A DNA stretch of 64,000 bases. Source: Candidatus Hydrogenedentota bacterium. GTDB taxonomy: Bacteria; Hydrogenedentota; Hydrogenedentia; Hydrogenedentales; SLHB01. The stretch covers positions 105,000 through 168,999 of the forward strand of contig JABWCD010000001.1 in the NCBI GenBank assembly GCA_013359265.1. The letters are read 5' to 3'. A program made the position numbers and the translations under genes. The notes under the pieces were generated by a model. The model had not been told where the DNA came from. It ran no database searches and worked only from the letters and a program-made list of their open reading frames with translations. Of this stretch, positions 51,618 to 61,551 are shown one piece after another (position 1 is the stretch's first letter; each line of letters starts with the position of its first letter).

Positions 51618-52967
51618 ATGGCGAGATCGACAGACGCTAGACCATCGAAAGACACAGGGCTTTCGCGCAGACAGTTCCTACGACGAGGTGGGGTAGCCGC
51701 AGCGGCAGCGGCCCTGCCCAACATCGTGCCGCCGTCAGTGCTTGGCCTGGACGGAACAATCCCACCGAGCGAACGCATTGTGATGGCATCTATCGGAGTC
51801 GGTGGACAAGGTACAGCCAACCTGCGCGCCTTTCTGAGTCAACGCGATACGCAGGTTGTTGGCGTGTGCGATGTGGATTACGACCACGTATGCAAGGCTC
51901 GAGACCTTGTCCACGAGACTTACGGCCGTTTCATGCAAAGTGGCGAGTACAAAGGCTGCGAGGTATATAGCGATTTTCGCGCCGTGCTCGAACGTGACGA
52001 CATCGACGCGGTGTGTATCTGTCCGCCGGACCATTGGCATGCGGCAATCTCCGTTGCAGCGGCAAAAGCCGGAAAGGACATGTACACGGAAAAGCCCCTT
52101 GCCAATGGCATCGCGGACGGGCGCCGCGTTGTCGATGCGGTGAAGCGTTATGGCCGCGTTTTCCAAACAGGGAGCCACGAACGCTCGCGCACGAACGCGC
52201 GCTACGCCGCCGAACTCGTGCGGAACGGACGAATCGGAAAACTGCACACGATTCACGTCAATTTGCCGATCGACAATCACGGTCCGATTCCGCCGCAACC
52301 CGAAATGCCGATTCCAGAAGGGTTCGACTACGACTTCTGGCTCGGGCCGGCGCCGTGGGCGCCGTACACCGAGAAACGCTGTCACTTTTGGTTCCGGTAC
52401 ATTCTCGATTACAGCGGCGGCGAAGTGACCGACCGCGGCGCGCACATCATCGATCTTGCGCGCATGGGCCACGGCAGCGACATGACCGGGCCGATGGAAA
52501 TCGAAGGCAGGGGCGACTTTCCGCGCGACGGATTCTTCAACACGGCGATGGACTACACGTTCACCTTCCGGTACCCCGACGGTGTTCAAATCATCTGCAA
52601 GCAGCAGGGCCCGCGCGGCGTGAAGTTCGAGGGCGACAAAGGGTGGGTCTTCATCCACGTGCACGGCGGCAATCTCGATGCAAGCGCGCCGTCTTTGCTG
52701 AAGGAAATTATCGGCCCGGAGGAAATTCACCTTGGCCGCAGTCCGGGCCATCACCGCGATTTCCTGAACAACGTGAGATTGCGAGGCGACTGCTTCGCTG
52801 CGCCGGAAATCGGGCACCGCACAGCGACAATGTGCCACATGGCAAATATCGCCATGCGCCTCGAACGGCCGCTGAAGTGGGACCCGGACAAGGAACAGTT
52901 CATCAACGACGATGAAGCAAACCGCATGCTCGAAGTGCCCCAGCGCTCGCCGTGGCGGTTCGTATAG
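51618..52967 (+). CDS. Gfo/Idh/MocA-family oxidoreductase with Tat signal
   Basis: 449 residues from the ATG at 51618, preceded by GAAGGA. Tat signal LSRRQFLRRGGVAAAAAALP. Motifs: IVMASIGVGGQGTANLRAFL (NAD site), CICPPDHWHAAISVAAAKAG and DMYTEKPLANGIADGRRVVD (EKP). The C-terminal half has EVTDRGAHIIDLARMGHG. Paralogue of the gene 59 bp upstream. Together with the HEAT-repeat protein and later genes it forms a same-strand run to 61435. Confidence 0.93.
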   Translation: MARSTDARPSKDTGLSRRQFLRRGGVAAAAAALPNIVPPSVLGLDGTIPPSERIVMASIGVGGQGTANLRAFLSQRDTQVVGVCDVDYDHVCKARDLVHETYGRFMQSGEYKGCEVYSDFRAVLERDDIDAVCICPPDHWHAAISVAAAKAGKDMYTEKPLANGIADGRRVVDAVKRYGRVFQTGSHERSRTNARYAAELVRNGRIGKLHTIHVNLPIDNHGPIPPQPEMPIPEGFDYDFWLGPAPWAPYTEKRCHFWFRYILDYSGGEVTDRGAHIIDLARMGHGSDMTGPMEIEGRGDFPRDGFFNTAMDYTFTFRYPDGVQIICKQQGPRGVKFEGDKGWVFIHVHGGNLDASAPSLLKEIIGPEEIHLGRSPGHHRDFLNNVRLRGDCFAAPEIGHRTATMCHMANIAMRLERPLKWDPDKEQFINDDEANRMLEVPQRSPWRFV

Positions 52968-53002
52968 GAATGAGGGCGTATATCATGCGAGGAACCATAC
53001 CC

Positions 53003-54937
53003 ATGCAAAACCTTTTCTTGGCGATGGCCGCGGCTGTCGCTATGACTTTCGCCGCTCAGGCGCAGACTCTCGATGAAGCGCTCCAGAATATTGCCAACTT
53101 CAAGTTCGGCGAAGACCGCGAGCCGCAATCGGTAGTCAACGACCTCGTCCGCAAGGCGGACAACGCCGGCGGCGATGAGCGCAAGTCTGCGGAGGCGAAA
53201 CTGCTCGCGTTGCTCAAAGCGAATCCGTCTCCGGACTGCGTGGACTTTCTATGCCGCCAGCTCATGATTATCGGATCGGAGGCGTCCGTCCCGGTGCTCG
53301 AACCGATGCTCACAAAGGACGAAAAAAGCGCGGACTGGGCACGGTACGCGCTCGAGTGTATCGACGGTGAGGCGGTGGACAAAGCGCTCATCAAAGCTGC
53401 GACACAAACGTCTGGCCGTGCGCGTGCCGGAATTCTGAACTCGCTCGGCAATCGCAAGTCGAAAAGCGCAGTGAGTACGCTCGCGAGCTTCACAACGAAC
53501 CAGGACAAGGCCGTCGCGTCCGCGGCCATAGCCGCACTCGGGCAGATTGGCGGCGACGACGCCGCGCAGGCAATCGCGAAAGCGCGCTCCGGTAACAATA
53601 AACCGGTCGCCGACGACGCATATATTGCGTGCGCCACATCCTTTATTGCTGATGGCAAGAGCGCAAAAGCGGAAAAGATCCTGAACGAGTTGTCCGCAGA
53701 CGCCGAGACGCCGCACGTGCGAGCCGCTGCAGTCATTGCCCTTGCGAAAGCGAACCCCGACGCCACGCAGAAGACACTGATGGGTTTTCTGAAGGGAGAC
53801 GACGCATACCTGCGCGCGGTCGCCGTCGGCATACTGCGCAACACGAAAGAGGAAAGCGCGACGCGTGCGGTTGCTCGGGCCTTGCCGTCACTCGATCCCG
53901 GCGCGCAGGTGCTCGCACTCGGCATTCTTGAACATCACGGTGACAGAGCTTCGCTCGGCGCCGTCGCAAAGGCAGCAGCCAGCGAAGATCCTGCCGTAAG
54001 GGCCGCCGCAGTGCGCGCAGTAGGCGTGCTCGGCGATGCGTCGTCTGTGCCGATGTTGGTTTCCACTGCAACTACCGGCGCAAATGACGTGAAACAAATC
54101 GCGAACGACAGCCTCAACTCCCTGCGCGGAGCAGATGTCGATCAGAAGATGCTCGACGAGATGAGCGGCGCGGACACGGCAACGCGCTCCGTCCTGATCC
54201 GTACGCTCGCCGCGCGCGGGGCGAAAGCGGCGTTACCCGCGCTCTATGAATCGACCGGCGACACCGACGAAGGCATCCGCGCAAACGCGTTTGACGCGCT
54301 TGGTACGCTCGCGGGCCCGGGTGAATTGCCAAAGCTCGTTGATCTCCTTGCAAAGATGAATGGCAACAGCGCGCAACCCCAAGCGGAAAGCGCGGTGGTG
54401 GCCGTTTCGCAGAAGGTCGATGACTCCGGCGCGCGCGCGAAGGCAGTGCTCGACGCGCTCGACGCCTCGAGAGACGAGAAAGTCCGAACGTCCTATACAA
54501 GGGTCGCGGGGCGTATTGCCGATTCGAGCGCGCTGTCCGCGCTACGCGAACTTGCCGCGCAATCGAAGGAAGCATCGGTGCAAGACGCCGCGGTGCGCGC
54601 GCTGGCCGATTGGCCCACCGCGGAAACGCTGGGCGACCTGCGCACAATGGCCGCCGAGGCGAAGAACGACACGTTCCGAGCGCTGGCGTTCAACGGCATG
54701 ATTCGCGTCGCCCGCATGGAAGGCGGTCCGGATATCGAAACGCAGTTGGCGGTTTACACGGAAGGGCTCGCGCTTGCTAAGTCGCCGGACGAGAAGCGAT
54801 TGGTCCTGGCTGGACTGGGCCGTGTCGCGGACCCGCGCGCCCTCGAGTTGGCGAGAAAGCTCGAAGGCGATGAAGCGGTGAAAGAAGAAGCCAAGCAAGC
54901 CATCGAACAAATTACCAAGTCGCTCGAACCGAAATAA
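53003..54937 (+). CDS. Secreted HEAT-repeat protein
   Basis: 644 residues from the ATG at 53003, with GAGGAA upstream; an ATG at 52985 is an alternative start. Signal peptide MQNLFLAMAAAVAMTFAAQA. The rest is a long alpha-solenoid of HEAT/PBS-type repeats with the recurrent pattern AVASAAIAALGQIGGDDAAQ, AVRAAAVRAVGVLGDASSVP and GIRANAFDALGTLAGPGELP. No catalytic residues can be seen. Such exported solenoids are common in Planctomycetes and probably hold partners. It starts 36 bp after the oxidoreductase gene and ends at a 10-bp stem-loop. Confidence 0.9.
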   Translation: MQNLFLAMAAAVAMTFAAQAQTLDEALQNIANFKFGEDREPQSVVNDLVRKADNAGGDERKSAEAKLLALLKANPSPDCVDFLCRQLMIIGSEASVPVLEPMLTKDEKSADWARYALECIDGEAVDKALIKAATQTSGRARAGILNSLGNRKSKSAVSTLASFTTNQDKAVASAAIAALGQIGGDDAAQAIAKARSGNNKPVADDAYIACATSFIADGKSAKAEKILNELSADAETPHVRAAAVIALAKANPDATQKTLMGFLKGDDAYLRAVAVGILRNTKEESATRAVARALPSLDPGAQVLALGILEHHGDRASLGAVAKAAASEDPAVRAAAVRAVGVLGDASSVPMLVSTATTGANDVKQIANDSLNSLRGADVDQKMLDEMSGADTATRSVLIRTLAARGAKAALPALYESTGDTDEGIRANAFDALGTLAGPGELPKLVDLLAKMNGNSAQPQAESAVVAVSQKVDDSGARAKAVLDALDASRDEKVRTSYTRVAGRIADSSALSALRELAAQSKEASVQDAAVRALADWPTAETLGDLRTMAAEAKNDTFRALAFNGMIRVARMEGGPDIETQLAVYTEGLALAKSPDEKRLVLAGLGRVADPRALELARKLEGDEAVKEEAKQAIEQITKSLEPK

Positions 54938-54960
54938 CAACCGATCAAGATGCTTGAATC

Positions 54961-54988
54961 GCCCTCGGGGGAATGCCACCCCGAGGGC
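54961..54988 (+). terminator. Stem-loop after the HEAT-repeat gene
   Basis: Perfect 10-bp stem GCCCTCGGGG (54961-54970) and CCCCGAGGGC (54979-54988), loop GAATGCCA, about 23 bp past the stop. There is no T-run; it may attenuate expression of the downstream genes. Confidence 0.65.
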
Positions 54989-55065
54989 GCGCTGTTGGAT
55001 GCGCGGCCGGTTTTCAAATCGCCCATTGCCGGGCTATGATGGTTGCAACTGCAAGGGAGGCTGCC

Positions 55066-55869
55066 ATGAGTACCGAACGACTCGCCATGTTCGCCGCGTG
55101 CTTTGCCGCAATTCTCGCCTGGTCCGTCACTGCGGGCGCAATTCCACCGTCGCTCGATACGGCAAAGGAAGCGCTGGACAAATCGCCGCGGCACGGCGAG
55201 TTCGTGGAAGTTCCTCTGCCCGGGTCGGACGCGAAGATCAAGTCGTTTGTGGTTTACCCTGAAATCAAGGAAAAGGCTCCCGTCGTCATTGTGATTCACG
55301 AAATCTTCGGAATGACCGATTGGGTGAATTCCGTCGCGGACGCGATCGCTGCCGAAGGATTCATCGCCATCGCGCCTGACCTTATCTCCGGTAAAGAAGG
55401 CGCGGCGGAGAACCCGCGCGAGGCCATCGGCAAATTGACCGAAGAAGAGACAATCCAGCGGCTCGATGCCGTGCGTGACTACGCCGTCGCGTTGCCCGCG
55501 GCAAATGGGAAAAGCGCCGCCATCGGATACTGCTGGGGCGGCAAGACCACTTTCCTCTACGCGACCGCACAGCCGAAACTGAACGCGGGCGTCGTGTACT
55601 ACGGTACTGGCCCCGCGCTGGAAAGGATTGCGTCCATTACCGCGCCGATTCAGGGCCACTACGGTGAGGACGATGCGCGCGTCAACTCGACCATTCCCGA
55701 GACCGAGGCAAGAATGAAGGAACTAAACAAACCCTTCGAGTACACGATATATGAGGGGGCGGGGCACGGCTTCCTCCGGCAGCAAGACGGCCGCGAAGGC
55801 GCCAACCTTAAGGCGAGCCAGGACGCATGGCCCAAAACGATCGCGTTTCTGAAGGCGCACACAAAGTGA
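55066..55869 (+). CDS. Secreted dienelactone hydrolase-family protein
   Basis: 267 residues from the ATG at 55066 with GGGAGG upstream. Signal peptide (LAMFAACFAAILAWSVTAGA). Alpha/beta-hydrolase core: VVIVIHEIFGMTDWVNSVAD, GYCWGGKTTFLY with the Cys nucleophile of the DLH family, the Asp in QGHYGEDDARVN, and the His in YEGAGHGFLRQQ. DLH enzymes open lactones or esters; in this gene run it may act on plant-derived or sugar esters. It is 1 bp from the start of the cytochrome gene at 55871. Confidence 0.9.
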   Translation: MSTERLAMFAACFAAILAWSVTAGAIPPSLDTAKEALDKSPRHGEFVEVPLPGSDAKIKSFVVYPEIKEKAPVVIVIHEIFGMTDWVNSVADAIAAEGFIAIAPDLISGKEGAAENPREAIGKLTEEETIQRLDAVRDYAVALPAANGKSAAIGYCWGGKTTFLYATAQPKLNAGVVYYGTGPALERIASITAPIQGHYGEDDARVNSTIPETEARMKELNKPFEYTIYEGAGHGFLRQQDGREGANLKASQDAWPKTIAFLKAHTK

Positions 55870-55870
55870 A

Positions 55871-58800
55871 ATGACCGCACATCGTCTCAAAGTTCACAGA
55901 CAAGACAGCGACCGATGTCTATCGCGAACATTATTCGCGATGGCCGCCGCGCTTAGTGCAATTTTGCCGTCAGGTGCGGAAGACCCCAGCTTTGACTATT
56001 TCGAGCAGCACATCCGCCCAGTCCTCATCGAGCATTGTTACACGTGCCATAGCGCCGAGAGCGAATCGCTGAAGGCTGGTCTCCTGTTGGATACGCGCGA
56101 GGGCGCGCTGAAGGGCGGCGACTCCGGCAAGGCCGCTGTGGTCCCCGGCGCGCCGGAACAGTCGCGCATCATCGAGGCAATCCGCTACCAGAACCCGGAC
56201 CTTCAAATGCCGCCGAAGCAGAAACTGGATGACGCGGCCATCGAAGCAATCATAACGTGGATTGCGATGGGCGCGCCGGACCCCCGCGATGGCCAGGCAC
56301 TGGCCCCAAAGCCGCAATCGCGAAAGCTCTGGGCAACCGAGCCCGTCGCCGATCCGCCCGTTCCTGCGGTGAACGACGCTTCGTGGATCAAAACGCCGGT
56401 CGATGCCTTTGTGCTCTCCAAATTGGAAGCAGCGGGCCTTGCACCAGCGCCACCCGCCGACAAGCGCACGCTGATTCGCCGCGCGACCTACGACCTCACG
56501 GGACTGCCTCCAACTCCGGAGGAAGTTGACGCCTTTCTCGCCGACGATTCTCTCGATGCGTACAGCAAAGTCGTCGAGCGGCTGCTTGCTTCGCCCCATT
56601 ACGGCGAACGCTGGGGACGCCACTGGCTCGATGTCGCGCGCTACGCGGACACGAAGGGCTATGTGTATGGCGACCGTGAAGAGGCGCGGTTTGTTCACTC
56701 CCATGTCTATCGCGACTGGGTCGTTCGCGCCCTGAACAACGACATGCCCTACGACAAGTTTCTCCTGCTTCAGATAGCAGGCGATCAGATCGCGGGCGAA
56801 GCGGATAAGGAAGACCTCGCGGCCATGGGGTTCCTGACGCTGGGGCGGCGGTTCCTCGGCGTGATGCACGACATAATCGACGACCGCATCGACACGCTCA
56901 TGCGTGGGACGCAGGCATTGACTGTCGCGTGCGCGCGCTGCCACGACCACAAATTCGACCCTATCCCCACAGAAGATTACTACGCGCTCTACGGCGTCTT
57001 CGCCGGTTCGAGCGAGCGTACCGTTGAATTGGCGTCAAACGTGGAGGAAACGGACTCATTCAAAGCGTATAGGGAACAACACGACGCGCGCGTCGCGGAG
57101 TTCAACAAGAAGTTCGAAGAAAAGGCGGACGAACTGTCGACGCGGTTGCGTGGTCAGATCAAGGAGTATCTGGTAGCCGTACTCGATGCCGATACGCTTC
57201 CGACTGAAGACTTTTACGAAATTCGGCAGGCAAACGAATTAAACCCGACAATCGTGCGCAAATGGCAGGCTTTTCTCCTGAAGCGCGCGAAGGACGATCC
57301 TGTGTTCGGGCCGTGGCTTTCTTATGCGGCAATGCCAGCGGACGCGTTTGCCGATGCCGCGGCGAAGTACACCGCGGAGCGGTTTCCGAAAGAGGAAAAG
57401 AAAGAAGAAAAGAAGGAGGGCGAGACTGAAGCGGCGACCAGCGCGCCGGTGAACGCGCGCATCGCGGATCTTTTTCGCGAGAAACCACCCGCGAGTATGA
57501 AGGAAGTAGCAGAGCGTTACGGCGATCTGCTGTTGCAGATTCGCGATACGTGGCGCGACACGCTGGAGCAGGCATCCGTCAAGGCCCAGCCGATGCCCAC
57601 GGGTTTGGCAAACACCGAGGATGAAGCGTTGCGGCAGGTCCTCTACGCGCCCGATGCGCCCGTTACCGTTCCCGCCGGCGCGATCGTCGATTTGGAGTGG
57701 TACTTCGACGAACCGACCCGCGTCGAGCTCGGCAAGATGCAACGCCTGATTGATCAGTCGATCGTCGAACAGTCCGGCTCAACACCGCACGCGGTCATTC
57801 TCGAGGACCGCGCGGAACAAAAGAACCCGCGTGTCTTCAAGCGTGGCAACCCTGCAAACCGCGGCGACGAAGTGCCGCGCCAATATCTCGCGGTGTTGTC
57901 CGGTCCCGATCGCCAGCCGTTTCAAACCGGCAGCGGCCGCCTCGAACTCGCACGCGCCATTGCAAGCGACAAGAATCCGCTGACCGCACGCGTGATGGTG
58001 AACCGCATGTGGCTCGGCCACTTTGGACAAGGCCTCGTGCGCACGCCGAGCGACTTCGGATCGCGCAGCGAGTTGCCCAGCCACCCCGAACTGCTCGATT
58101 GGCTGGCATCGCACTTTATGCGTGAAGGGTGGTCGATGAAAAAGATGCACCGAATAATCGTGCTGTCAAACACCTACCAGCAGAGCAGCACGCCCGCATC
58201 GGAATCTGCGGGAACCGGCGCCGATCCCGAAAACCGTCTGCTCTGGCATTTCAACCGCCAGCGCCTCGATTTCGAAGGGATGCGCGATTTTGTGCTCGCG
58301 GCATCCGGCAGGCTCGACCTCGCCATTGGCGGCCGGGCCGACGATTTCGTCAAGAACCCGGAAAACGCGCGCCGCACCATCTACGGTTACGTCGATCGGC
58401 AATTCCTCCCAGGGGTGTTCCGTGTGTTCGACTTTCCGAATCCCGATATGCATAGTCCGCAGCGCTTCGACACTACGGTCCCGCAGCAATCGCTCTTTCT
58501 GATGAACGGGCGGTTTCTTATGGAGCAGGCGCGGTGTCTTGCCAATCGCACAGGAACCGCGTCCGCCGATGACGCGCGCATCCGCGACATGTATCGCATC
58601 GTATACCAGCGCGACCCGACGGACACGGAAGTTCAAAGGGGGCTGGCCTTCGTCGCGAGCGTTCCACCGGTACCGCCCCCGGCGCCCATCCCACAGACCG
58701 TCACAGCATGGAAGTACGGCTACGGCGCGTTCGATGCAGAAACTCAGCGCATGAAATCCTTCGAACCGCTTCCCCATTTTACCGGTCATGCGTGGCAGGG

Positions 58801-59314
58801 TGGTACGGCATATCCCGACGACAAACTTGGCTGGCTCAAACTTACCGCCGACACCGGCCATCCCGGCAACGACATGGATCACGCCGTGATCCGTCGTTGG
58901 ATTTCCCCCATTTCCGGCGCGGTGAACATCAGCGGCAAGATAAAGCACGAGACCTCACTTGGCAATGGCATCGGCGCCCGAGTGGTCTCCGGCAAGCACG
59001 GCGTGCTCGGCGAATGGAAGCTGCATAACAGCGAGGTTGCTGTTGATTTGAAGGGAATCGCGGTCGAACCTGACGATACACTCGACTTTGTTGTCGATAT
59101 TGCAGACCAACTCAACAGCGACGATTTCCGTTGGACGCCGATCGTCACGCGATCGTCGCCAGCGCCCGCTGAGGCCGGCGCGGACTACGTAACGGAGTGG
59201 AACGCGGCAAAGGATTTTGCCGGAGAACCGGAAGCATTGCCCGACCCGCTGCCCGCGTGGGGCCAATACGCGCAGGTATTGCTGCTTTCGAACGAGTTCG
59301 CCTTTATTGACTGA
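55871..59314 (+). CDS. Second secreted PSCyt1-DUF1549-DUF1553 protein
   Basis: 1147 residues, paralogue of the gene at 4169-7696 with the same domain order. The signal is at about 20-37. PSCyt1 heme motif CYTCH at 56-60. DUF1549: LIRRATYDLTGLPPTPEEVD, HYGERWGRHWLDVARYADTK and CARCHDHKFDP. DUF1553: NPLTARVMVNRMWLGHFGQG and FDFPNPDMHSPQRFDTTVPQ. It carries a lysine/glutamate-rich insert (EEKKEEKKEGETE) missing from the other copy. The end EFAFID aligns with EFAFVD of the paralogue. Its DUF1501 partner is at 60014, separated by a DinB gene. Confidence 0.94.
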   Translation: MTAHRLKVHRQDSDRCLSRTLFAMAAALSAILPSGAEDPSFDYFEQHIRPVLIEHCYTCHSAESESLKAGLLLDTREGALKGGDSGKAAVVPGAPEQSRIIEAIRYQNPDLQMPPKQKLDDAAIEAIITWIAMGAPDPRDGQALAPKPQSRKLWATEPVADPPVPAVNDASWIKTPVDAFVLSKLEAAGLAPAPPADKRTLIRRATYDLTGLPPTPEEVDAFLADDSLDAYSKVVERLLASPHYGERWGRHWLDVARYADTKGYVYGDREEARFVHSHVYRDWVVRALNNDMPYDKFLLLQIAGDQIAGEADKEDLAAMGFLTLGRRFLGVMHDIIDDRIDTLMRGTQALTVACARCHDHKFDPIPTEDYYALYGVFAGSSERTVELASNVEETDSFKAYREQHDARVAEFNKKFEEKADELSTRLRGQIKEYLVAVLDADTLPTEDFYEIRQANELNPTIVRKWQAFLLKRAKDDPVFGPWLSYAAMPADAFADAAAKYTAERFPKEEKKEEKKEGETEAATSAPVNARIADLFREKPPASMKEVAERYGDLLLQIRDTWRDTLEQASVKAQPMPTGLANTEDEALRQVLYAPDAPVTVPAGAIVDLEWYFDEPTRVELGKMQRLIDQSIVEQSGSTPHAVILEDRAEQKNPRVFKRGNPANRGDEVPRQYLAVLSGPDRQPFQTGSGRLELARAIASDKNPLTARVMVNRMWLGHFGQGLVRTPSDFGSRSELPSHPELLDWLASHFMREGWSMKKMHRIIVLSNTYQQSSTPASESAGTGADPENRLLWHFNRQRLDFEGMRDFVLAASGRLDLAIGGRADDFVKNPENARRTIYGYVDRQFLPGVFRVFDFPNPDMHSPQRFDTTVPQQSLFLMNGRFLMEQARCLANRTGTASADDARIRDMYRIVYQRDPTDTEVQRGLAFVASVPPVPPPAPIPQTVTAWKYGYGAFDAETQRMKSFEPLPHFTGHAWQGGTAYPDDKLGWLKLTADTGHPGNDMDHAVIRRWISPISGAVNISGKIKHETSLGNGIGARVVSGKHGVLGEWKLHNSEVAVDLKGIAVEPDDTLDFVVDIADQLNSDDFRWTPIVTRSSPAPAEAGADYVTEWNAAKDFAGEPEALPDPLPAWGQYAQVLLLSNEFAFID

Positions 59315-59370
59315 ACGGGGTACCGTATGGGAGCGGGCGGGGCTCGTGCCGACTTCGCGTGGGGGTTAGC

Positions 59371-59946
59371 GTGAACGATCAACTCCAGGGTTACATCGAT
59401 CAGTTCCATGAAGCGCGCGAACGTATGCGCGCACTCACGGGCGATCTGTCCGACGACGTATTCAACAAGTGCCCGCCCACCGGTGGCTGGTCCATCGGCG
59501 AGATTGTTCATCACCTTTGTATCCTCGGCGAACAACTGTTGCCGCGCATCGACGTAGGTATCGATGAGGCGCGTTCGTATGGATGGCACAACCCTGGACC
59601 GTTTCGCTACCCGTTCTTCAGCCGCTGGTTCATCCGCGCCGTGGGTCCGCTCCCCGCAAGCAAGCGCGGCAAGATGAAGGCGCCCGGACTTTACGTGCCC
59701 AAAGCAAACCACGCGATGGATGAAATCCTGCCGCGTTTCGACAAACTCCAAACCGATCTCATCGCGCGCTGCGAACGCGCCGACGGAATCGACATCGCCC
59801 GGGTGGTCATTGCGAGTCCCGCCGCGGCCTGGATTCGCGTGCGCCTTGGCGCATGGATCGAAGCCATTGCCGCGCACCAACTGCGCCACTTCGCACAGAT
59901 CGAGGAAACTCGCGAAGCCTTGGGGACCGCGCTACAGACGGAGTGA
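59371..59946 (+). CDS. DinB-family protein
   Basis: 191 residues from a GTG at 59371 with GGGGGTT just upstream; a GTG at 59359 is possible. DinB four-helix bundle: GGWSIGEIVHHLCILGEQLL and HQLRHFAQIEETREAL give the three-His metal site of the family. DinB-like enzymes use Zn or Ni for thiol transfer or hydrolysis. It sits between the cytochrome gene and its DUF1501 partner, so it is an intruder in the usual pair. No link to that pair is visible. Confidence 0.85.
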   Translation: MNDQLQGYIDQFHEARERMRALTGDLSDDVFNKCPPTGGWSIGEIVHHLCILGEQLLPRIDVGIDEARSYGWHNPGPFRYPFFSRWFIRAVGPLPASKRGKMKAPGLYVPKANHAMDEILPRFDKLQTDLIARCERADGIDIARVVIASPAAAWIRVRLGAWIEAIAAHQLRHFAQIEETREALGTALQTE

Positions 59947-60013
59947 CGCCGGCGAGCCATTGCAGCCTGCGATTTCTCCGCCGTACCCTGCCGTCGTGTG
60001 CTATCATTCCCCC

Positions 60014-61435
<1,422 letters not shown>

Positions 61436-61551
61436 CCCCAGGAATCGCGTTACGGGGAGAGCCACCGGCGCGGTGACGGTTCCCATCGCGATCCCCCGCT
61501 CCTAAGTGGCACGAATCAATAGGTGGCGCGCTCTTGATTGACGCCGCCCCG

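Noticed and set aside
50231-51820. 529-codon minus-strand frame
   Set aside because: Antisense shadow of the Gfo/Idh/MocA genes with no recognisable domain.
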